Shown here: piece after piece, positions 47,129-55,935 of the stretch | How positions within the stretch are numbered: the stretch's first letter is position 1 | Layout of the letters: every line of letters begins with the position of its first letter | Origin: an uncultured Aquimarina sp. | GTDB taxonomy: Bacteria > Bacteroidota > Bacteroidia > Flavobacteriales > Flavobacteriaceae | Assembly: GCA_947489685.1 (NCBI GenBank) | Contig: CANLEM010000003.1 | Span: 310,001 to 374,000, forward strand | DNA length: 64,000 nucleotides | Reading direction: 5' to 3' | Translations under genes and position numbers: made by a program | Notes under the pieces: generated by a model | Database searches by the model: none | The model's input: the letters and a program-made list of their open reading frames with translations, nothing else | What the model was told of the DNA's origin: nothing

Positions 47129-47147
47129 CGATGTATTTAAAAAAACA

Positions 47148-47204
47148 ATGAGAAACATCGCTATACATCATCATCATTCTTACATTTTCGCTCAGGCGTG
47201 GTAA
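47148..47204 (+). CDS. hisL: Histidine operon leader peptide
   Basis: The ORF reads MRNIAIHHHHSYIFAQAW and stops at TAA. Four consecutive His codons (47166-47177) make translation sensitive to charged tRNA-His. It is immediately followed by a terminator and overlaps an antiterminator arm, the classic layout of transcription attenuation. Too short for standard gene finders; the family is known from enterobacterial his leaders, but the peptide sequence here is unrelated apart from the His run. Confidence 0.9.
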   Translation: MRNIAIHHHHSYIFAQAW

Positions 47205-47268
47205 GTTTGGTATGTGTATAACACAAATATAAATCAAAACCCGTTTGAGAAGTTCAAACGGGTTTTTT
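47191..47268 (+). promoter_or_regulatory. his attenuator: antiterminator and terminator arms
   Basis: Terminator: 47236-47248 pairs with 47254-47266 in a perfect 13-bp stem with a five-base loop; T-run to 47268, then GTTTTT. Antiterminator: 47191-47202 (CTCAGGCGTGGT, the last codons of the leader peptide) pairs with 47239-47249 (ACCCGTTTGAG) by nine Watson-Crick pairs, two G-U pairs and one bulge. The two structures share 47239-47248 and cannot coexist. A ribosome stalled on the His codons leaves 47191 onward free and favours read-through; a ribosome at the stop codon hides it and favours termination. This is a hand-made pairing, not a folding calculation. Confidence 0.8.
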
Positions 47269-47315
47269 GTTTTTATAAACTTGTTTCGACTGATTAAACA
47301 CAACAACATTAAACA

Positions 47316-48173
47316 ATGTCAAAAATTAAAATTGCTATTCAAAAAAGTGGTCGACTTAATGAAGACTCTGTAAAAATCCTGAAGGATTGTGGTATTTCGA
47401 TTGATAACGGAAAAGATCAACTAAAAGCCGAAACACGTAATTTCCCAATGGAAGTCATGTTTTTGAGAAACGGAGATATTCCGCAATACCTGAGAGATGG
47501 TGTTGTTGATATCGCTATTATTGGAGAAAATGTACTTATCGAAAAAGGGCAGGATATATCAATTGTCGAACGACTTAATTTTTCGAAATGTAAAGTTTCG
47601 CTTGCTGTCCCAAAGGAATTTGATTATAATTCGATTAAGGACCTTAACGGAAAAAGAATAGCTACATCCTATCCAAATACTGTAAACGAATATTTAAATA
47701 AACAAGGTATAACGGCAGACCTACACCAGATTTCGGGCTCTGTAGAGATAGCCCCTAATATTGGATTAGCAGATGCCATTTGCGATATCGTATCTAGTGG
47801 AAGCACTTTATTCAAAAATAATTTGAAAGAGGTAGAGGTCATGCTTACTTCAGAAGCGGTACTTGCTGTATCTCCCAAAATATCTGAAGAAAACAAAGAG
47901 TTACTACAAAAATTACAATTTAGAATACAGGCTGTACTTAAGGCAAGAAATTCTAAGTATGTACTTCTTAATGCACCCAATAATAAAATAGAAAATATTG
48001 TCAAAATATTACCTGGTATGAGGAGTCCTACGGTACTACCATTGGCAGAAAAAGGATGGAGTTCTATTCATACTGTAGTAGAAAAGAATAAGTTTTGGGA
48101 TATTCTGGATGAGTTAAAATCTGAAGGAGCCGAGGGGATTTTGGTATGTCCAATTGAGAAAATGGTATTGTAA
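47316..48173 (+). CDS. hisG: ATP phosphoribosyltransferase (long form)
   Basis: HisG joins ATP and PRPP, the first and feedback-controlled step of histidine synthesis. The start IKIAIQKSGRLNEDSVKILK and ELVEVML-like catalytic loop (here LKEVEVMLTSEAVLAV) fit, and the C-terminal part (about 215-285, GMRSPTVLPLAEKGWSSIHT) is the ACT-like regulatory domain of the long, self-sufficient form. So no HisZ is needed, and allosteric inhibition by histidine is expected. The length of 285 residues is normal. It follows the attenuator and is the first gene of the operon. Confidence 0.97.
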   Translation: MSKIKIAIQKSGRLNEDSVKILKDCGISIDNGKDQLKAETRNFPMEVMFLRNGDIPQYLRDGVVDIAIIGENVLIEKGQDISIVERLNFSKCKVSLAVPKEFDYNSIKDLNGKRIATSYPNTVNEYLNKQGITADLHQISGSVEIAPNIGLADAICDIVSSGSTLFKNNLKEVEVMLTSEAVLAVSPKISEENKELLQKLQFRIQAVLKARNSKYVLLNAPNNKIENIVKILPGMRSPTVLPLAEKGWSSIHTVVEKNKFWDILDELKSEGAEGILVCPIEKMVL

Positions 48174-48198
48174 TCTGGAATAGTATAAAGCATTAATA

Positions 48199-49488
48199 AT
48201 GAACAAAATATATAATCCAGATAAAAAAAACTGGTCAAAGGTATTAGAAAGACCGACACAAACCGTGGCCGATATAGAGCAAACTGTATTAGCGGTCTTT
48301 GCCGAAGTAAAGCAAGAAGGGGATGTTGCTATTAATAGATACACTCAAAAATTTGATAATGTTAATATAACTAATATTGAGGTTTCTAAGGCCGAAATTG
48401 AAGAGGCTAAAGAATTAGTTAGTGAAGAGTTAAAAAAAGCCATTTTGTTGGCCAAATCTAATATCGAAGCATTTCATGATGCTCAAAAGACTAATAAGGT
48501 TACCGTTGAAACGGCAAATGGAGTATCCTGTTGGCAAGAAAAAAGACCTATTCAAAAAGTTGGGTTGTACATACCAGGCGGAACAGCACCTTTATTTTCG
48601 ACTATATTAATGTTGGCTGTTCCGGCCAATCTAGCCGGTTGTAATGAGATTGTATTATGCTCTCCTCCGAATAGTCAAGGAAAAATAAACCCTGCAATCT
48701 TGTATACCGCAGATCTTTGTGGCGTAACCAAAATATGCAAAGTAGGGGGTATTCAGGCTATTGCCGGGATGACGTTTGCAACAGAAACAATTCCTCAGGT
48801 ATATAAAATTTTTGGCCCAGGAAATCAATTTGTGACAGTAGCAAAACAATTAGCCACCAAATTTGGTGTTGCCATTGATATGCCAGCAGGTCCTAGTGAG
48901 TTATTAGTTGTTGCGGATGATACTGCTAATGCTGCTTTTGTAGCTTCAGATTTATTAAGTCAGGCAGAACACGGTAAAGATAGTCAGGTGATTCTTGTTT
49001 CAACTTCTAAGGAGTTTATAGATAAAGTAGAAGAAGAGGTAGCAGAACAACTCGCTCTATTACCTAGAAAGGAAATAGCCTCTGCAGCTATTAAAAACTC
49101 CAAATTGATTTATGTAGAAAATGATAAAGAGGCTCTTGATTTAATCAATGAATATGGTCCTGAGCATTTCATAATCTGTGTAAATAATGAAGATTTTTAT
49201 ATCGATAATATAGCAAATGCTGGTTCGGTATTTATTGGTAATTATACTCCCGAAAGTGCAGGAGATTATGCCTCGGGAACTAATCACACACTCCCTACTA
49301 ATGGATATGCCAAACAATACAGTGGTGTTAATCTGGATAGCTTTATGAAATCGATGACGTTTCAGAAAATATCAAAAAAGGGAATTCAAACAATCGGCAC
49401 TGCGATAGAGCTTATGGCAGAAGCCGAGGGGTTACAAGCACATAAAAATGCGGTGACGTTAAGATTAGATAGCCTTTTGGAAAATTAA
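48199..49488 (+). CDS. hisD: Histidinol dehydrogenase
   Basis: HisD does the last two steps, oxidising histidinol to histidine with NAD and zinc. The motifs are GLYIPGGTAPLFSTILMLAV, IFGPGNQFVTVAKQLA, DMPAGPSELLVVAD and the C-terminal zinc region SAGDYASGTNHTLPT with GVNLDSFMKSMTFQ. The length of 429 residues is normal. It lies 25 bases after hisG. The next gene (DUF3667) begins 9 bases later. Confidence 0.97.
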   Translation: MNKIYNPDKKNWSKVLERPTQTVADIEQTVLAVFAEVKQEGDVAINRYTQKFDNVNITNIEVSKAEIEEAKELVSEELKKAILLAKSNIEAFHDAQKTNKVTVETANGVSCWQEKRPIQKVGLYIPGGTAPLFSTILMLAVPANLAGCNEIVLCSPPNSQGKINPAILYTADLCGVTKICKVGGIQAIAGMTFATETIPQVYKIFGPGNQFVTVAKQLATKFGVAIDMPAGPSELLVVADDTANAAFVASDLLSQAEHGKDSQVILVSTSKEFIDKVEEEVAEQLALLPRKEIASAAIKNSKLIYVENDKEALDLINEYGPEHFIICVNNEDFYIDNIANAGSVFIGNYTPESAGDYASGTNHTLPTNGYAKQYSGVNLDSFMKSMTFQKISKKGIQTIGTAIELMAEAEGLQAHKNAVTLRLDSLLEN

Positions 49489-49497
49489 AAGAGTAAA

Positions 49498-50349
49498 ATG
49501 GATTGTAGAAACTGTAAATATAAATTATCAGAGCAAATAGAATATTGCCAAAGTTGTGGAGCAAAAGTTATTCGAGAAAGAATTACATTGGGTCAATTAA
49601 AAAGAGATTTTGTTAATGATGTTTTAGGGTTGGATAACCTTTTCTTTAGAACATTAAAGACACTTACTATAGCTCCTTATAAGGTAATTTTAGAATATAC
49701 TTCGGGAACACGAAAGCGTTATATGAACCCTTTTGCTTTTCTGGCTATTGCAGCTGCTCTTGCTACATTTGTAATAAATTCATTTTCAGATGAGTATGTA
49801 GAAAGAATAAATGCTACACAAGATGAATCTCTATATGAGCAATTATTTTCGTTAACAAATCCAGGAAAGGATAAAAACTCGATATCGTACCAAGAGGAAT
49901 ATAGTAAGTACAGGGATTCGCAAGTAGAATTAAACATTAATATACAGACTATACTGTTGAAGTATTTTAATATTTTCGTTTTTTTATTTACTCCTGTGTA
50001 TGCTTTTATGGCCTTTCTGGTGTTTGGAAAGAAACGATTTAATTACGGAGAGCATTTGGTGGCCAATGCATATATCGTTGGATTTGCCTTATTACTCGGA
50101 ATGATATTTTTCTTAATGTCATTAGTGCTTTATCCGTCTATGTATATGTTTAGTTCAATTATTACTATTTCCTATTATTTAATCACCTATAAAAAAATAA
50201 ACAATCTATCGATTAAGGATACTATATTCAGATTCCTAAAATTCATTTTGGTATGTATTGGGTTTATAATGGTCATAGGTGTTATAGCTATTGTATTAGG
50301 GATTATAATAGGTATTATATTTGGAATTAATGGCTCTTTAACCGAGTAG
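49498..50349 (+). CDS. DUF3667 membrane protein inside the his operon
   Basis: A zinc-ribbon start (Cys3, Cys6, Cys17 and Cys20: CRNCKYKL and CQSCGAK) is followed by a conserved stretch ITLGQLKRDFVNDVLGLDN and about four membrane helices (about 77-95, 155-175, 188-222 and 245-275). Between the first two helices is a polar loop. This is the DUF3667 plan; the function is unknown. It has no relation to histidine synthesis that I can see, yet it lies 9 bases after hisD and 31 before hisC on the same strand. Confidence 0.82.
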   Translation: MDCRNCKYKLSEQIEYCQSCGAKVIRERITLGQLKRDFVNDVLGLDNLFFRTLKTLTIAPYKVILEYTSGTRKRYMNPFAFLAIAAALATFVINSFSDEYVERINATQDESLYEQLFSLTNPGKDKNSISYQEEYSKYRDSQVELNINIQTILLKYFNIFVFLFTPVYAFMAFLVFGKKRFNYGEHLVANAYIVGFALLLGMIFFLMSLVLYPSMYMFSSIITISYYLITYKKINNLSIKDTIFRFLKFILVCIGFIMVIGVIAIVLGIIIGIIFGINGSLTE

Positions 50350-50380
50350 TAAGATTTTATAAAAGATAGCAATAACAGTT

Positions 50381-51430
50381 ATGAAAAGCACACAATTCAA
50401 TATAAATCAATTGGTTCGCAAAAATATTTTGGGTTTACAACCATACTCATCGGCTAGAGACGAGTATGTGAGTGATGGATCAAAAATGATCTTTCTTGAT
50501 GCTAATGAAAACCCTTTTGAGAACGGCGTAAATCGTTACCCTGATCCTCAACAAAGAAACTTAAAAGCACTGCTCGCTCAACAAAAAGAAGTTTCAGAAA
50601 AAAACATTCTTTTAGGAAACGGAAGTGACGAAGTACTTGATCTTATTTTTAGAGCTTTTTGTGAACCAAAAGAAGATAATATTATTACGTTGCCACCTAC
50701 CTACGGAATGTATCAAGTGTTGGCAAGTATAAATAACATCGAGAATAAAAAAGTGTTATTGACACCGGGGTTTCAGCCCAATGTGTCTGCTATTTTTGAA
50801 GCGATAAATGAACTAACTAAAGTTATTTTTCTATGCTCTCCCAATAACCCTACGGGAAATTCTTTTTCTGAAGAAAGTATTACCGAAATTCTGGAAAATT
50901 TTAATGGATTAGTAGTGATAGACGAAGCATATATTGATTTTTCTAATAAAAAAAGTTGGTTAAATTCAATAGAAAGATATCCAAATTTAATTATCACTCA
51001 AACATTATCAAAAGCTTATGGTTTGGCGGGTATTAGACTTGGGGTGTGTTATAGCTCTACATCTGTAATCGAAGTTTTAAATAAAATAAAACCTCCATAT
51101 AATGTAAATGAATTAACGCAGCAAAGAGCATTTAATAGAATTTCTGACACGGGTAAGGTAACAATTGAAGTATCGGAGATATTAAAAGAAAGAAATGAAC
51201 TTATGTTGGTATTGCAAGAAATGAGTTTTGTTATCAAAATATATGAAAGTGATGCTAATTTTATTTTGGTAAAAGTTGATGATGCCAACAAAAGATATGC
51301 ACAATTATTAGACATGGGCATTGTAGTTCGTAACAGAAGTACTCAACCACTATGCGACAATACGCTTAGGTTTACTGTAGGTACAACTACAGAAAATGAA
51401 AAATTAATAAAAACTTTGAGACAATTATAA
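50381..51430 (+). CDS. hisC: Histidinol-phosphate aminotransferase
   Basis: A fold type I PLP enzyme that transaminates imidazole-acetol phosphate with glutamate. Motifs in order: [20 protein letters not shown] (the substrate loop at the N-terminus), [35 protein letters not shown], and the PLP-lysine in [16 protein letters not shown]. The C-terminal [21 protein letters not shown] contains the Arg that binds substrate carboxylate or phosphate. The length of 349 residues is normal. The next gene, hisB, is 46 bases downstream. Confidence 0.96.
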   Translation: MKSTQFNINQLVRKNILGLQPYSSARDEYVSDGSKMIFLDANENPFENGVNRYPDPQQRNLKALLAQQKEVSEKNILLGNGSDEVLDLIFRAFCEPKEDNIITLPPTYGMYQVLASINNIENKKVLLTPGFQPNVSAIFEAINELTKVIFLCSPNNPTGNSFSEESITEILENFNGLVVIDEAYIDFSNKKSWLNSIERYPNLIITQTLSKAYGLAGIRLGVCYSSTSVIEVLNKIKPPYNVNELTQQRAFNRISDTGKVTIEVSEILKERNELMLVLQEMSFVIKIYESDANFILVKVDDANKRYAQLLDMGIVVRNRSTQPLCDNTLRFTVGTTTENEKLIKTLRQL

Positions 51431-51476
51431 TAAATATTTTTCTTTTCAATTCGAAAAGAAAAAGAGATATAACCTT

Positions 51477-52613
51477 ATGAAAAAGAAAGTATTATTCATT
51501 GATCGTGATGGAACGATTATAAAAGAAACTGCAGATGAACAGATAGATGCATTTGAAAAAATGATTTTCTATCCTAAATCTTTTACATATTTAGGGAAAA
51601 TAGCTAAAGAATTAGAGTATGAATTGGTAATGATCACCAATCAGGACGGTCTGGGAACTGATGTTTTTCCAGAAGATACATTCTGGCCTGTACATAACTT
51701 TATCATGAAATCTTTTGAAAATGAAGGTGTGGTATTCGATAAGGTATTTTTGGATAGAACTTTTCCTCATGAAAATGCAAATACCAGAAAGCCTGGAACG
51801 GGGCTGTTAACCGAGTATTTCTCAGACGAATACGATTTAGAAAATTCTTTTGTGATTGGAGATCGGTTAACAGATATGGAGCTTGCTAAAAACTTAGGTG
51901 CAAAAGGTGTTTTTATAAATGATAATACGAACCTGGGAACGGGAGAAATTACCATAAAACGAGACGAACTAGATGTACACATAGCCCTTGAGAGTAATGA
52001 TTGGCAGAAGATATATGAGTTTTTGAAGTTAAAAGATCGTACTGCTCAAATATCTCGAAAGACCAATGAAACGGATATATCGATTACGCTCAATTTGGAT
52101 GGAACAGGTAAAAGTAATATCAGTACGGGATTAGAATTTTTTGACCACATGTTGGATCAAATTGCGCGTCATGGACACATGGATTTGGATATTCAAGTAA
52201 AAGGCGATCTAGAAGTAGATGAGCACCATACTATCGAGGATACTGCCATAGCATTAGGAGAGGTGTTTTCTAAAGCTTTAGGTAATAAATTAGGGATCGA
52301 ACGATATGGTTTTTGTTTGCCAATGGATGACTGCCTTGCGCAAGTAGCTATTGATTTTGGAGGACGTAACTGGCTAGTTTGGGAAGCAGATTTTAAACGC
52401 GAAATGATTGGTAAAATGCCTACCGAAATGTTTTTTCATTTCTTTAAATCATTTACCGATGGTGCCAAAGCGAATCTAAATATTAAAGCCGAAGGAACAA
52501 ATGAACATCATAAGATTGAAGCTATTTTTAAAGCTTTTGCTAAAGCAATTAAGGTAGCCGTAAAGAGAGATGCAGAGAAAATGATTTTACCAAGTACAAA
52601 AGGAATGTTATAA
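51477..52613 (+). CDS. hisB: Bifunctional histidinol phosphatase / imidazoleglycerol-phosphate dehydratase
   Basis: The N-terminal half (about 1-165) is a HAD-type phosphatase: [12 protein letters not shown] has the nucleophile and second Asp, and [19 protein letters not shown] the metal Asp. The C-terminal half (about 185-378) is IGPD with the two manganese-binding repeats: [49 protein letters not shown] and [13 protein letters not shown]. The fusion of steps 6 and 8 is the same as in enterobacteria. The length of 378 residues is slightly longer than E. coli HisB. One base separates it from hisH. Confidence 0.97.
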   Translation: MKKKVLFIDRDGTIIKETADEQIDAFEKMIFYPKSFTYLGKIAKELEYELVMITNQDGLGTDVFPEDTFWPVHNFIMKSFENEGVVFDKVFLDRTFPHENANTRKPGTGLLTEYFSDEYDLENSFVIGDRLTDMELAKNLGAKGVFINDNTNLGTGEITIKRDELDVHIALESNDWQKIYEFLKLKDRTAQISRKTNETDISITLNLDGTGKSNISTGLEFFDHMLDQIARHGHMDLDIQVKGDLEVDEHHTIEDTAIALGEVFSKALGNKLGIERYGFCLPMDDCLAQVAIDFGGRNWLVWEADFKREMIGKMPTEMFFHFFKSFTDGAKANLNIKAEGTNEHHKIEAIFKAFAKAIKVAVKRDAEKMILPSTKGML

Positions 52614-52614
52614 A

Positions 52615-53196
52615 ATGAAAATTGTTATCATAAATTATGGAGCAGGAAATATTCAATCCATAAAATTTGCAATCCAACGATTAGGGTATGAAGCTGTTTT
52701 AAGCGATAACCCCGAAGAAATAAAAGCTGCAGACAAAGTTATATTTCCAGGAGTAGGCGAAGCCAGTAGCGCAATGCGAAAACTAAAAGCTTCTGGATTG
52801 GATACTTTGGTTCCTAAACTTAAACAACCGGTGTTAGGAATATGTTTGGGGATGCAACTTATGTGCAATGCTACAGAAGAAGGTAATACAAAAGGCCTAG
52901 GCATTTTTAATGTAGATGTGCTTCGTTTCAATCATGGAGTAAAGGTTCCTCAAATAGGGTGGAATCAAATAGAATCTTTAGAGTCCTCCTTATTTGATAA
53001 TGTTAAAGAAAAAGACTATATCTACTTAGTGCATAGTTATTATGCTCCTGTAACTAATGACACTGTCTCAAAAACTAATTATGGAGTTGAGTATAGCACA
53101 GCGTTACATAAAGATAATTTTTATGGCACTCAATTTCATCCAGAAAAAAGTAGTGTAGTAGGAGAACAAATACTTAAAAACTTTTTAGAATTATGA
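52615..53196 (+). CDS. hisH: Imidazole glycerol phosphate synthase, glutaminase subunit
   Basis: HisH is the class I glutamine amidotransferase that feeds ammonia to HisF. The catalytic Cys is in [10 protein letters not shown], and the His-Glu pair in [11 protein letters not shown]. Two further motifs, [16 protein letters not shown] at the start and [10 protein letters not shown], are typical. The length of 193 residues is normal. Its last four bases overlap the hisA start (ATGA). Confidence 0.97.
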   Translation: MKIVIINYGAGNIQSIKFAIQRLGYEAVLSDNPEEIKAADKVIFPGVGEASSAMRKLKASGLDTLVPKLKQPVLGICLGMQLMCNATEEGNTKGLGIFNVDVLRFNHGVKVPQIGWNQIESLESSLFDNVKEKDYIYLVHSYYAPVTNDTVSKTNYGVEYSTALHKDNFYGTQFHPEKSSVVGEQILKNFLEL

Positions 53197-53921
53197 GGAT
53201 TATACCAGCAATAGATATTATTGAAGGAAAATGTGTTAGACTTTCTAAAGGGGATTATGACACGAAGAAAATTTATAATGAAAACCCACTAGAGGTAGCA
53301 CTAGAATTTGCGGATCATGGTATAGAATACTTGCATTTGGTTGATCTCGACGGGGCAAAATCTAAGCATATCGTCAATCATAAGGTACTGGAACAAATTG
53401 CTACAAAAACCGAGTTGAAAATTGATTTTGGTGGTGGATTAAAAACAGATGAAGATCTTAGGATAGCTTTTGAATGTGGAGCAAGTCAAATCACAGGAGG
53501 TAGTATTGCTGTTAAAAACCCCGAAACATTTAAATCCTGGTTGCAAAAATTCGGACCAGATAAAATTATTCTTGGCGCAGATGCAAATAATGAGAAAATA
53601 GCGGTTAGTGGGTGGCAAGAAGAAAGCGATCAAGAATTAATTCCTTTTATCAAAGCATATCAGCAAGAAGGAGTGTCTTATGTTATTTGTACCGATATCA
53701 GTAAAGATGGTATGTTACAAGGGCCTTCTTTTGAATTGTATAAAAGAATACTTGAAGCATCCAAAGGCCTAAAATTAATAGCTTCAGGCGGTATTTCAAC
53801 ATTTGATGAGTTGCCAATATTAGCACAATTAGGTTGCGAAGGAACTATAATTGGTAAAGCCATTTATGAAAATAGAATAAGTCTAAAACAACTAGAGAGG
53901 TATATTCTTTCAAAAGTATAA
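53193..53921 (+). CDS. hisA: ProFAR isomerase
   Basis: HisA is the TIM-barrel isomerase that opens the ribose ring of ProFAR to PRFAR. Catalytic Asp8 is in [15 protein letters not shown], and the second half Asp is in [15 protein letters not shown]; phosphate-binding loops are seen at [10 protein letters not shown] and [10 protein letters not shown]. The length of 242 residues is normal. A four-base overlap links it to hisH, and the DinB-fold gene begins 3 bases after it. Confidence 0.97.
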   Translation: MRIIPAIDIIEGKCVRLSKGDYDTKKIYNENPLEVALEFADHGIEYLHLVDLDGAKSKHIVNHKVLEQIATKTELKIDFGGGLKTDEDLRIAFECGASQITGGSIAVKNPETFKSWLQKFGPDKIILGADANNEKIAVSGWQEESDQELIPFIKAYQQEGVSYVICTDISKDGMLQGPSFELYKRILEASKGLKLIASGGISTFDELPILAQLGCEGTIIGKAIYENRISLKQLERYILSKV

Positions 53922-53924
53922 AAA

Positions 53925-54440
53925 ATGGATAAGATAATAACTCGAGAATTTGTAGAACAAATCACTTTTAGATGGGATGAGAGTACGAGAATGATATCAT
54001 TAAGTTTTGATCAATTATCTGATGAAGATGTATGGAAAAAACCTAATTCAAATTCTAATAGTATAGGTAACCTTATTCTTCATTTGTGCGGAAACATTAC
54101 GCAATATGCCATAGCTTCTTTAGGAAGAACTATAGATCAAAGGAATCGAGATGAAGAATTTTTGATCAATGGAGGATACTCAAAGAAGCAACTTTTTGAA
54201 AAATTAAAGTCTACAGTTAATAAGGCTAAAGAAGTGATTAATAATTGCTCTATAGAAGAATTACTTAGAAAAAGAGAGGTGCAAGGATTTGTTTTTTCCG
54301 GAATTGGAATTGCTATTCATGTAACCGAACATTATTCTTATCATACAGGCCAAATAGCCTTCTGGACAAAACAATTAAAGGATAAGAAGAGCTTAGGGTT
54401 TTATGATGGGATAGATCTAAATGTAAAAAATAAAAAATAG
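53925..54440 (+). CDS. DinB-fold protein inside the his operon
   Basis: A four-helix bundle of the DinB/YfiT type is indicated by the metal-ligand His53 in NLILHLCGN and His136 with His140 in [12 protein letters not shown]; this spacing is the DinB triad. The length of 171 residues fits DUF1572-type members. Known relatives include thiol transferases (bacillithiol, mycothiol) and many unassigned proteins. It lies 3 bases after hisA and 4 before hisF, and so interrupts the two enzymes that share PRFAR. No link to the pathway is known to me. Confidence 0.82.
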   Translation: MDKIITREFVEQITFRWDESTRMISLSFDQLSDEDVWKKPNSNSNSIGNLILHLCGNITQYAIASLGRTIDQRNRDEEFLINGGYSKKQLFEKLKSTVNKAKEVINNCSIEELLRKREVQGFVFSGIGIAIHVTEHYSYHTGQIAFWTKQLKDKKSLGFYDGIDLNVKNKK

Positions 54441-54444
54441 TATA

Positions 54445-55200
54445 ATGTTGACAAAGAGAATTATACCGTGTTTAGATATTAAAAATGGGCGTACAGTCAA
54501 AGGGGTTAATTTTGTAGACCTTCGAGATGCTGGTGACCCAGTAGAATTGGCTGATATTTATTCAAAAGCTGGAGCTGATGAGCTGGTGTTTCTTGATATA
54601 TCTGCAACTGAAGAAAGACGAAAAACACTGGCAAACTTGGTGTTACGAGTAGCCGAAAAGGTAAATATCCCGTTTACCGTGGGTGGGGGGATATCATCTG
54701 TTGAAGATGTAGATATATTGTTGCAAAACGGAGCTGATAAAGTTTCTGTTAATTCTTCTGCGGTTAAGAATCCAGGATTAATTAATGAGTTGGCTGCAAA
54801 ATTTGGGAGCCAATGTATTACCGTAGCTATTGATGCTAAACAAATAGATGGTTCATGGATCGTACATTTGGTAGGAGGTAAAGTACCTACCGAACTTGAT
54901 TTGTTTGATTGGGCCAAAGAAGTTGAGCAAAGAGGAGCAGGAGAGATACTTTTTACATCTATGGATAATGATGGAACAAAAGATGGTTTTGCCAATAAGG
55001 CCTTGGCTAAACTATCCGAGGGATTAAATATTCCGATAATTGCATCGGGTGGTGCTGGTAACATTTCACACTTTGTAGACACTTTTAATAAAGGAAAAGC
55101 AGATGCTGCTCTTGCAGCAAGTGTTTTTCACTTTAAAGAAATAGAAATAAAAGATTTAAAAAAAGAATTACGAGATCATAACATTCCCGTACGATTATAG
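54445..55200 (+). CDS. hisF: Imidazole glycerol phosphate synthase, cyclase subunit
   Basis: HisF is the TIM barrel that closes the imidazole ring, releasing IGP and AICAR, with ammonia from HisH. Catalytic Asp11 is in [18 protein letters not shown] and the second Asp in [14 protein letters not shown]. The phosphate loops are [12 protein letters not shown] and [10 protein letters not shown]. The length of 251 residues is normal. Six bases separate it from hisIE. Confidence 0.97.
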   Translation: MLTKRIIPCLDIKNGRTVKGVNFVDLRDAGDPVELADIYSKAGADELVFLDISATEERRKTLANLVLRVAEKVNIPFTVGGGISSVEDVDILLQNGADKVSVNSSAVKNPGLINELAAKFGSQCITVAIDAKQIDGSWIVHLVGGKVPTELDLFDWAKEVEQRGAGEILFTSMDNDGTKDGFANKALAKLSEGLNIPIIASGGAGNISHFVDTFNKGKADAALAASVFHFKEIEIKDLKKELRDHNIPVRL

Positions 55201-55206
55201 ATACTT

Positions 55207-55803
55207 ATGAAAATAGATTTTAATAAAAATAATGACGGACTGGTTCCTGCAATTATACAAGATGCATCTACCAAAAATGTGTTAATGTTGGGGTACATGA
55301 ACGATGAAGCATATAACAAAACCATCGAAACAAAAAAGGTAACTTTTTTCAGTCGTTCAAAAAAACGACTTTGGACAAAGGGTGAAGAAAGTGGTAATTT
55401 TTTAAACCTTATTGCTATCAAAAATGATTGTGATCAGGATACACTATTAATTACGGTTGATCCCGTTGGACCAACTTGTCATAAAGGATCTGATACCTGT
55501 TGGGGAGAAGATAATGAGCAAGAGTTTGGATTTTTATCAGATTTGGAAGCAATTATTCAAAATCGAAAAGAAAATCAGGAAGATTCTAAATCGTATGTGG
55601 CATCATTGTTTAGAAAAGGAATTAATACGATGGCTCAAAAAGTTGGAGAAGAAGCAGTAGAGGTGGTAATTGAAGCCAAAGATGATAATGAAGAATTATT
55701 TTTAAACGAAAGTGCCGATTTGTTGTTTCATTATATGATTTTGTTACAGGCAAAAGGATATAAATTAAATGATATTGTAAATGTATTAAAGTCAAGAAGT
55801 TGA
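55207..55803 (+). CDS. hisIE: Bifunctional phosphoribosyl-AMP cyclohydrolase / phosphoribosyl-ATP pyrophosphatase
   Basis: The N-terminal part (about 1-105) is PRA-CH: VTFFSRSKKRLWTKGEESGN, the zinc Cys region DPVGPTCHKGSDTCW. The C-terminal part (about 110-198) is PRA-PH, an all-helical MazG-like domain with KKVG-type motif (here AQKVGEEAVEVVIEAKDDN). The two do steps 2 and 3. The length of 198 residues is normal. It is the last gene of the operon; no clear terminator hairpin follows. Confidence 0.97.
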   Translation: MKIDFNKNNDGLVPAIIQDASTKNVLMLGYMNDEAYNKTIETKKVTFFSRSKKRLWTKGEESGNFLNLIAIKNDCDQDTLLITVDPVGPTCHKGSDTCWGEDNEQEFGFLSDLEAIIQNRKENQEDSKSYVASLFRKGINTMAQKVGEEAVEVVIEAKDDNEELFLNESADLLFHYMILLQAKGYKLNDIVNVLKSRS

Positions 55804-55855
55804 ATGTAACTACTTAAATAATCGATTAAAAGCAAATTTTATCGATAAAAACTTG

Positions 55856-55890
55856 TTTTGTTAACAAAAAATTATAATTTCGTATCTTTA
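55856..55890 (+). promoter_or_regulatory. Promoter of the T9SS cassette
   Basis: TTTTG (55856-55860), a 22-base spacer and TATCTTTA (55883-55890; one mismatch to TAnnTTTG). The start site near 55897 makes the in-frame TTG at 55903 too close for initiation and supports the ATG at 55936. Confidence 0.45.
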
Positions 55891-55935
55891 AACTAACCAA
55901 TTTTGAAGCATAAAGACGGTAAATCACAAGCTGTT

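Noticed and set aside
47118..47309. 63-residue minus-strand ORF over the his leader
   Set aside because: It is the antisense of the leader peptide and terminator; it shows no protein features, and the plus strand explains the sequence fully.
54558..55082. 174-residue minus-strand ORF in hisF
   Set aside because: Long only because it shadows hisF; low-complexity Ser/Pro composition typical of antisense frames, and no neighbour on that strand.
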